Below, piece after piece: positions 1 to 4,633 of a DNA stretch of 6,889 nt. The DNA comes from an uncultured Flavobacteriia bacterium. GTDB taxonomy: Bacteria; Bacteroidota; Bacteroidia; Flavobacteriales; Flavobacteriaceae. A program made the translations under genes and the position numbers. The stretch is taken from positions 1 through 6,889 of the forward strand of contig CAMLRV010000120.1 in the NCBI GenBank assembly GCA_946482495.1. Reading direction: 5' to 3'. The stretch's first letter is position 1; each line of letters opens with the position of its first letter. The notes beneath the pieces were generated by a model that was not told the origin of the DNA, searched no databases, and worked only from the letters and a program-made list of their open reading frames with translations.

Positions 1-1
1 A

Positions 2-220
2 TTAGTCGGAATTGATTCTCATAATATTGATAGTACAAAAGGTAGATCTCGCCCTGTTCACACCACACTTTTAGGTGCCGAAATTCTAATAGTGGAACAT
101 CTTTGTAATTTATATTTACTCCCAAAAGAAGGTTTTACATTTAGCGCCATCCCACCAAAATTTAAAGGTGTTGGAACTTTTCCAGTTAGAGCCATGGCGA
201 AGTTAGTAAAAACGCAATAA
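2..220 (+). CDS. Cyclase family protein (kynurenine formamidase-like), C-terminal part
   Basis: This is the last 72 codons of a gene that enters from the left edge and stops at TAA 218-220. The visible protein begins LVGIDSHNID, continues RPVHTTLLGAEILIVEHL, and ends with PPKFKGVGTFPVRAMAKL. This is the characteristic C-terminal half of the cyclase family, metal-dependent hydrolases that include bacterial kynurenine formamidase. His20 and Glu32 of the visible part (codons at 59-61 and 95-97) are 12 residues apart, the spacing of the last two metal ligands in that family. The N-terminal HxxxHxD metal motif would lie outside the window. The true substrate cannot be told: many members of this family are not formamidases. 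No hairpin terminator is seen after the stop. Confidence 0.87.
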   Translation, partial: LVGIDSHNIDSTKGRSRPVHTTLLGAEILIVEHLCNLYLLPKEGFTFSAIPPKFKGVGTFPVRAMAKLVKTQ

Positions 221-314
221 TTTGTTTCTAAATAGCATTAACTCAATAGCGCGGATTTCGTCAATTCAGCTAAAGCCTAGTGTATAATCCGTACTAAACA
301 AACTCTAAATACTT

Positions 315-482
315 TTGGTAAAAGTCTAAATAAACATGGGAAAGTTCTAACAACGCATGGGAAACTTATAATAACGTATGGGAAAGTTCTAACAATGCAT
401 GGGAAACTTCTAACAACGCATCGGAAAGTTCTAACAACGCATGGGAAACTTCTAACAACGCATGGGAAACTTCTAATAACAT
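315..482. repeat. 21-bp tandem repeat array, with 42-bp higher-order alternation
   Basis: Seven well-preserved 21-bp units start at 336, 357, 378, 399, 420, 441 and 462, with consensus ATGGGAAASTTCTAACAACGC. The variable base S is G, C, G, C, G, C, C in order, so the array is mostly a 42-bp dimer repeated. Other differences are few: the unit at 357 has TTATAATAACGT, the unit at 420 has ATCGG, and the unit at 462 ends TAATAACAT. A degenerate copy lies at 315-335 (13 of 21 bases match), and a weaker one may lie at 294-314, sharing TCTAAATA with it. The right flank (480-500) matches only weakly. The unit is a multiple of three and close to two helical turns. The array sits between the cyclase gene and the MFS promoter. 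No role can be assigned from sequence; it may be a minisatellite, a binding array or the remains of a repeat-protein gene. Confidence 0.95.
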
Positions 483-509
483 TCCAACATAGTCAAACAA
501 AACATAAAC

Positions 510-540
510 TTGTAATCCTTCTCTTATTTTCTTAAATTTG
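510..540 (+). promoter_or_regulatory. Bacteroidota-type promoter for the MFS gene
   Basis: TTG at 510-512 and TAAATTTG at 533-540 are separated by 20 nt, matching the Bacteroidota housekeeping promoter pattern (TTG, about 19 nt, TAnnTTTG). Transcription would begin near 546, leaving a leader of about 38 nt before the MFS start at 584. The site lies just right of the 21-bp repeat array and inside the minus-strand heptad reading frame. Confidence 0.6.
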
Positions 541-583
541 AGTAATTCTTTCAATTAATTATTAGGTTTCAAAAGCATTACAA

Positions 584-1753
584 ATGAGATACATCTTACC
601 TATCATAGTAATTTCTCAATTCTTTTGCACCTCACTTTGGTTTGCAGGAAATTCGGTAATTACAGATATTGCATCCGATTTACATCTCAATCATAATTAT
701 CTCGCACATCTCACCAGCGCTATTCAATTCGGATTTATAACAGGAACTTTAGTTTTCGCCATTTTAACTATTTCGGACAGATTTTCCCCATCGAAAGTAT
801 TTTTCTGTAGCGCCATTTTAGCTGGTTTATTCAATTTAGGAATTTGCTTAACTAACATCACAGCAATAGAAATCTTGTTATTCCGATTCTTAACAGGATT
901 CTTCTTAGCAGGAATTTATCCTGTCGGTATGAAAATCGCATCCGATTATTATCAATTGGGTTTAGGAAAATCATTAGGTTTTTTAGTTGGCGCTTTAGTT
1001 TTCGGAACCGCATTTCCTCATTTACTAAAAAACATGAGCTCCAATTTACCTTGGATATATGTACTATACACCACTACTAGCCTAACCTTTATTGGTGGAC
1101 TTTGCATTTTACTATTTGTACCCAACGGACCCTATCGTAAAATCGGACAAAAAATAAAATTCACAGCTTTTTTAAATGGTTTTAGAAACGAAAATTTCAG
1201 AGCGGTTGCGTTTGGGTATTTCGGACATATGTGGGAACTTTATACTTTTTGGGCATTTGTTCCAATTATGCTAACATCATATAATGCTGCTCATCATTCA
1301 GAAATAAATTTAAATATTTCATTAATATCTTTTCTAATAATTGCTTCTGGAGGATTGGCTTGTTTTGCAAGTGGTATCTTGTCTCAATTTTTCGGCACGA
1401 AGAAAATTGCTTTTATTTCATTAACAATTTCAGGTTTATGTTGTTTGCTTTCACCACTATTTTTTATTTATAATTCGTATATTTTATTTATAAGCTTCTT
1501 ATTCATTTGGGGATTAGCAGTCATAGCCGATTCACCTTTATTTTCTACCTTAGTCGCACAAATCGCCCCAGAAGAATCTCGTGGAAGTTCCTTAACTATT
1601 GTCAATTGCATAGGATTTTCCATTACTATAATCAGCATTCAATTTATCAATTTCATCGCGAACAAAATCAATGAACAATACATTTATATGTTCTTAGCAA
1701 TCGGACCCATTTTAGGATTAATGGCTTTATACCAAGCAAAAAGCAGCAATTAA
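584..1753 (+). CDS. MFS transporter
   Basis: This 389-residue protein is highly hydrophobic, with a pattern consistent with about twelve membrane helices, the usual size and shape of a major facilitator superfamily carrier in the inner membrane. The N-terminus (QFFCTSLWFAGNSVI) is helix 1 of a type common in bacterial DHA1-like carriers. The loop after helix 2 reads SDRFSPSKVFF (residues 64-74), a relaxed motif A. RFLTGFFLAGIYPVGMKIA (about 101-119) is the motif-B helix, with the expected Arg and Gly. A hydrophilic stretch at about 183-205 marks the centre, and SGILSQFFGTKKI (263-275) is the equivalent of motif A in the second half. The ATG at 584 is preceded by an A-rich stretch without a Shine-Dalgarno site, and a promoter lies at 510-540. 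The substrate is unknown: drug or metabolite efflux and uptake are all possible. The 74-nt gap to the next gene shows no terminator. Confidence 0.9.
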   Translation: MRYILPIIVISQFFCTSLWFAGNSVITDIASDLHLNHNYLAHLTSAIQFGFITGTLVFAILTISDRFSPSKVFFCSAILAGLFNLGICLTNITAIEILLFRFLTGFFLAGIYPVGMKIASDYYQLGLGKSLGFLVGALVFGTAFPHLLKNMSSNLPWIYVLYTTTSLTFIGGLCILLFVPNGPYRKIGQKIKFTAFLNGFRNENFRAVAFGYFGHMWELYTFWAFVPIMLTSYNAAHHSEINLNISLISFLIIASGGLACFASGILSQFFGTKKIAFISLTISGLCCLLSPLFFIYNSYILFISFLFIWGLAVIADSPLFSTLVAQIAPEESRGSSLTIVNCIGFSITIISIQFINFIANKINEQYIYMFLAIGPILGLMALYQAKSSN

Positions 1754-1827
1754 TTGATAACAAAACTTTGGCAATCTTTTGAGAATTATTCAGTAACTTA
1801 GTTATTCAATTTTAAATCAAAATAATT

Positions 1828-2223
1828 ATGGAATCTAAAATGATATGGGCCAACCTAGTTTCAAATGATTTAGATCAAACAATTGCGTTTTATACTGCTT
1901 TAGGTTTCAAACAAAACGGCGCAAAATCAGATGAATTGGTAAGTTTCGTTTTTGGAGAAAGTAATTTTGTAATTAATTTTTTCTTAACAAAAAGATTTGA
2001 ATACGCATTAAAAGGAAAGATAACTAATACTAAAAATGATAATGAAATTATTTTCTCGTTATCAGCAAATAGTAAAAAAGAAGTCGACCTCTGGTATGAA
2101 AAAATTAAAGAAATAGGTGGAGAAATTTTTTCGGAACCTGAAATATTCCAAATTGGTTATACTTTTGGGTTTGCGGATCCAGATGGTCATAAATTCAATT
2201 TTTTATTTTGGCCAGGTATGTAA
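1828..2223 (+). CDS. VOC family protein (glyoxalase/bleomycin-resistance fold)
   Basis: This is a 131-residue single-module protein of the vicinal oxygen chelate superfamily. It begins MIWANLVSNDLDQTIAFYTA (residues 5-24), the first beta strand and helix of the fold. The middle reads SLSANSKKEVDLWYEKIKEI (77-96), the second-module helix, followed by GGEIFSEPE. It ends GFADPDGHKFNFLFWPG (114-130), the DPDGH signature. The pattern resembles the small proteins annotated as predicted lactoylglutathione lyases, but the first metal ligand position is not an obvious His, so glyoxalase activity is not supported. Binding of a small molecule or metal is more likely than any specific reaction I can name. 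The start is preceded by AAAATAATT, typical for this group. The next gene starts 24 nt downstream in the same direction, suggesting co-transcription. Confidence 0.9.
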   Translation: MESKMIWANLVSNDLDQTIAFYTALGFKQNGAKSDELVSFVFGESNFVINFFLTKRFEYALKGKITNTKNDNEIIFSLSANSKKEVDLWYEKIKEIGGEIFSEPEIFQIGYTFGFADPDGHKFNFLFWPGM

Positions 2224-2247
2224 CTATGATAACTTAAACAAATAAAA

Positions 2248-3051
2248 ATGCTTACTCCAAAAATAAAATCAAACATAGTATCCTTTTGTATTTTCACAAT
2301 ACTACTTTCTGTTTTTGGATGGAAAACAATCGAAAATAATTGGATCACAGATAAGCATAATGGCTATAATTTAAATTATACATCTGCAGATATAAAAAAT
2401 GCAAATGAATACAAAAAACTAATTGATAATGGAATGAATAACGCCATAAAGTTTTTTGATTCCCCATACAAAAATGGATTAGATGTTTTTGTACATCCAA
2501 GTAGACAATCATTAGACAGTACTTGGCAAAAAGACTGGAAAATGCCAACCTTTCAATCGGAATGCTGGATGGTGGCTAGCGGAGTATCCAAACGATTAGA
2601 CATGATTTCACCAAAACTTTGGGATACTGAATCCTGCGAACATAAATATGCTGAATCTGAAAAAACGCAGCAAATAATCACTCACGAATTAATTCATGTA
2701 TATCATGGACAATTAAATTTTAGCGAAGATTTTAGCAATACGGATGGTATTGATTGGTTTGTAGAAGGATTAGCAACTTATGCTTCCGGACAATGCGATG
2801 AGAGCCGATTAGCTGAAGTTAAAAAAGCAATTACTGATAATAAAATTCCAACTAATTTAGATAAGTTTTGGACGGGTAAAATTAAATACGGACTTTCTGG
2901 TTCGGTGGTGATGTATATAGATAAAAAATATGGTAGAAAAAAACTTATCGAGTTATTACCCTTCAATAAAAAATCTGAAATCTTTATGGCTTTAGAAACC
3001 AATGAAAAAGATTTTTTAAAAGCTTGGAAAAGTTTTATTCAGAATAAATAA
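2248..3051 (+). CDS. Putative membrane-anchored zinc peptidase (HELIH gluzincin-like)
   Basis: The protein has 267 residues. Residues about 9-25 form one hydrophobic segment (a signal anchor or uncleaved signal), with no lipobox, so the rest is probably periplasmic or extracellular. The catalytic motif is HELIH at 146-150 (two zinc-binding His and the general-base Glu). WFVEGLATYASG at 170-181 supplies Glu173, which fits the third zinc ligand of gluzincins 23 residues after the second His. This is the pattern of the peptidase MA-like clan. Cys106, Cys130 and Cys183 lie in the exported part and could pair in a disulfide. The C-terminal part (KYGRKKLIELLPF, 228-240) resembles the helical tail common in such proteins. 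The natural substrate is unknown. It follows the VOC gene by 24 nt. The motif makes the class fairly safe; that it is an active protease is inference. Confidence 0.8.
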   Translation: MLTPKIKSNIVSFCIFTILLSVFGWKTIENNWITDKHNGYNLNYTSADIKNANEYKKLIDNGMNNAIKFFDSPYKNGLDVFVHPSRQSLDSTWQKDWKMPTFQSECWMVASGVSKRLDMISPKLWDTESCEHKYAESEKTQQIITHELIHVYHGQLNFSEDFSNTDGIDWFVEGLATYASGQCDESRLAEVKKAITDNKIPTNLDKFWTGKIKYGLSGSVVMYIDKKYGRKKLIELLPFNKKSEIFMALETNEKDFLKAWKSFIQNK

Positions 3052-3107
3052 TTACACTACTTCATTATTGAAATTTGAGATTTAAATCAAAAAACTTTCA
3101 TAAAAAT

Positions 3108-3142
3108 TTGCGCAACCAAAAAGTTGCACTTATATTTGCAAC
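3108..3142 (+). promoter_or_regulatory. Promoter and likely ArsR operator of the arsR-SRPBCC unit
   Basis: TTG at 3108-3110 and TATATTTG at 3131-3138 are 20 nt apart, a close match to the Bacteroidota promoter pattern. Transcription would begin near 3144. Three half-sites overlap it: GCAAC at 3112-3116, GTTGC at 3123-3127 and GCAAC at 3138-3142. The last two form the inverted repeat GTTGCACTTATATTTGCAAC (6-bp arms, 8-bp centre) that covers the -7 element. The first two form a second inverted repeat with a 6-nt centre, lying in the spacer. A dimeric winged-helix repressor bound here would block RNA polymerase, so the encoded ArsR protein probably represses its own unit. The operator role is inferred from position and symmetry. 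Confidence 0.65.
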
Positions 3143-3172
3143 GAAATGGTTTCGTATTTAAAAATTATAAAA

Positions 3173-3493
3173 ATGAGAAGAGATGTTTTTCAGGCTATAG
3201 CCGATCCCACACGAAGAGCAATTATTGCTTTAATTGCTTTACAAGCAATGACGCCAAACACTATTGCAGAGCATTTTGACACCAGCAGACAAGCCGTTTC
3301 CAAACATTTAAAAATACTTTCAGAATGTGATTTAATTACTCAAGAACAACACGGAAGAGAAATCTATTACAAATTGGAAGTAGAAAAAATGAAAGACATA
3401 GACATTTGGTTAGAACAATTTAGGAAAATATGGGAAACCAAATTTAGTCAGTTAGACGATTTATTAGCAACTATTAAAAAACAGAAAAAATGA
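3173..3493 (+). CDS. ArsR-family winged-helix transcriptional regulator
   Basis: From ATG 3173 the protein has 106 residues and starts [18 protein letters not shown], the classic beginning of this family (F..IADPTRR..I). The helix-turn-helix spans about residues 27-55 (TPNTIAEHF, then [12 protein letters not shown]), followed by the wing with GREIYYKLE (61-69). An in-frame ATG at 3146 would add nine residues, but it lies at about the predicted transcription start, and the added residues (MVSYLKIIK) are not family-like, so 3173 is preferred. The ELCVC metal motif is absent and there is only one Cys (52), so it is probably not a metal sensor. The stop overlaps the start of the SRPBCC gene by 4 nt (ATGA), which implies translational coupling. 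This ArsR plus SRPBCC pairing is widespread in bacteria. It probably represses its own promoter. Confidence 0.93.
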   Translation: MRRDVFQAIADPTRRAIIALIALQAMTPNTIAEHFDTSRQAVSKHLKILSECDLITQEQHGREIYYKLEVEKMKDIDIWLEQFRKIWETKFSQLDDLLATIKKQKK

Positions 3494-3987
3494 ACAATTT
3501 ACAATCAGATTTTATCGTTGACAAAGCAACCAAAACGGTAATCATTAACAGAGAATTTGCAGCTGAACTTTCTTTAGTTTGGGACGCGTTTACCAAAGCA
3601 GAATTACTAGATCAATGGGTAGCACCAAAACCTTGGACAGCTAAAACCAAATACATGAATTTTGAAGAAGGCGGAAAAAGGTTTTATGCTATGGTGAGTC
3701 CGGAAGGAGCATCATTTTGGGCTATTCAAGAATTTAGTGCAATTTCACCAAAAACGAATTTTAAAATGTATAATGCTTTTGCAGATGAAAATGAAAATCC
3801 GCAATTGCCAGGATCAGAATGGGATTATCAATTTAGTGAAGAAAATGGAAAAACAAATGTTCGCATCACTATTTACAATGAGTCGCTAGAACGCATGGAA
3901 AAAATGATAGAAATGGGTTTCAAAGAAGGATTTACTATGTCAATTGTCAACTTAGAAGACTTATTAAAAACAATATCTCAAAAGTAA
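3490..3987 (+). CDS. SRPBCC domain protein (AHA1/CalC-like START fold)
   Basis: This 165-residue protein has the SRPBCC (activator of Hsp90 ATPase homolog 1-like) fold. The opening [20 protein letters not shown] (21-40) is the first strand plus the helix-grip entry, with [14 protein letters not shown] (41-49) is the family's usual short motif. The mid-section [17 protein letters not shown] (77-93) and the C-terminal helix [15 protein letters not shown] (145-159) complete the fold. Such proteins bind hydrophobic ligands in a deep pocket; the ligand here is unknown. It starts inside the stop of the ArsR gene (ATGA overlap) and should be translated together with it. There is no signal peptide, so it is cytoplasmic. 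A strong hairpin terminator lies just downstream. Confidence 0.92.
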   Translation: MNNLQSDFIVDKATKTVIINREFAAELSLVWDAFTKAELLDQWVAPKPWTAKTKYMNFEEGGKRFYAMVSPEGASFWAIQEFSAISPKTNFKMYNAFADENENPQLPGSEWDYQFSEENGKTNVRITIYNESLERMEKMIEMGFKEGFTMSIVNLEDLLKTISQK

Positions 3988-3996
3988 TTTGAAACA

Positions 3997-4027
3997 AAAA
4001 AACGCTCCTTTTATGGGAGCGTTTTTT
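3997..4027. terminator. Bidirectional intrinsic terminator
   Basis: A GC-rich stem, ACGCTCC (4002-4008) pairing with GGAGCGT (4016-4022), is extended by a wobble pair and by A and T runs on the two sides (A3997-4002, T4022-4027), with loop TTTAT. It works in both directions: the T-tract follows the stem on the plus strand for the SRPBCC gene, and the A-tract becomes a T-tract on the minus strand for the PepSY gene ending at 4046. It lies between two convergent genes. Confidence 0.9.
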
Positions 4028-4045
4028 CAACTAACTTTAAAAAAT

Positions 4046-4594
4046 TTATCCAATTAAAAACAATACCAGTAATGGGACAATAATTCCGGCAACGGCTAAT
4101 TTCCAACCGCGTCTTCTAAATGTATTCTTTCCATGAGTAATCATAATGATACCCGTAAAAGCAATGGTAATTAATGAGATTCCAAAAATATCTGAATAAT
4201 AAATCCACCAATTAGAAGTACTTTTATGTAACTTCATAGTCTGACTAATAATTGGGGTTTTGTTAAAAGCTACAATTTCACCTTTCCCTGTTTCCATATC
4301 GATTTCTACATCGTGTTTTTCAAACGAGATTTTGAACGTACCTTTTTTAACATTATGACGACGAATTTTATCATCGATACCCAATTCTTTACCTAATTTT
4401 TCAGCATATTCCTCAGTAATTTCACTTTCTTCTTTAGGCAGATTTACACTAATTTGTTTCGTTTCAACAGTATATTTTTCTGGATGCCAATGTTCTCTAT
4501 GGTTCATTAAAATTCCTGAAAAAGCGAAAGAAATAATTAATCCAACGTAAAAATATCCTAAATCGCGGTGAATGTTTCTTCTATTTAATCTCAT
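4046..4594 (-). CDS. PepSY-associated transmembrane protein
   Basis: This protein has 182 residues. Helix 1 is at about 14-30 (YFYVGLIISFAFSGILM), preceded by the family-typical RRNIHRDLGYF. A periplasmic PepSY-like section runs from about 38 to 125: KISFEKHDVEIDMETGKGEI (88-107) is its strand pair. Helix 2 is at about 134-153 and helix 3 at about 166-181. His9, His32, His35, His37, His123 and His154 sit near membrane borders and could bind heme or metal, as suggested for larger PepSY iron-reductase proteins. The gene lies 39 nt downstream of a siderophore receptor on the same strand, so it is probably co-transcribed and involved in ferric-siderophore handling, perhaps reduction at the inner membrane. 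That function is inferred from context. The terminator at 3997-4027 lies beyond its stop. Confidence 0.85.
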   Translation of the reverse strand: MRLNRRNIHRDLGYFYVGLIISFAFSGILMNHREHWHPEKYTVETKQISVNLPKEESEITEEYAEKLGKELGIDDKIRRHNVKKGTFKISFEKHDVEIDMETGKGEIVAFNKTPIISQTMKLHKSTSNWWIYYSDIFGISLITIAFTGIIMITHGKNTFRRRGWKLAVAGIIVPLLVLFLIG

Positions 4595-4633
4595 AATTTA
4601 TAATTGTAATTTGGTTTAAAAAAGATTACAAAA

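Larger units (their letters stand above)
294..554 (-). pseudogene. Possible broken heptad-repeat small ORF over the 21-bp array
   Basis: Read on the minus strand, one frame starts at TTG 554-552, directly after an in-frame TAA, and runs 62 codons to TAA at 368-366. It contains the heptads LLEVSHA and LLELSHA, with single variants LLELSDA and LLELSHT. The stop arises from one base: GAA (Glu) in the other units is TAA in the unit at 357. Past it the same frame stays open for 23 more codons, giving VSHALLELSH and then the degenerate heptads VYLDFYQ and KYLEFV, ending at TAG 296-294. The flanking degenerate copies keep the pattern of aromatic/Leu, acidic, hydrophobic residues, which fits a helical peptide. 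Against coding: no ATG at the N-terminus (the first is residue 25), no recognisable family, and a 21-bp repeat tends to keep several frames open by itself. It is listed as a possible decayed gene, not an established one. Confidence 0.25.

Noticed and set aside
252..291. Inverted repeat CGGATT / AATCCG in the gap after the cyclase gene
   Set aside because: Only 6-bp arms around a 28-nt loop, with no T-tract; not enough for a terminator or mobile-element end.
315..482. CRISPR array
   Set aside because: The units are directly contiguous with no unique spacers, and no cas genes are in the window.
334..492. Plus-strand frame with AWETSNN/AWESSNN heptads in the 21-bp array
   Set aside because: It has no start codon and an in-frame stop just before it (331-333). 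Any 21-bp repeat keeps frames open, so openness alone is not evidence.
2345..3002. Minus-strand open frames of 67 and 74 residues
   Set aside because: They are antisense to the HELIH peptidase gene and show no protein-like motifs.
3071..3090. Palindrome-like GATTTAAATC after the peptidase gene
   Set aside because: All A/T-rich, short and without a T-tract; expected by chance in such DNA.
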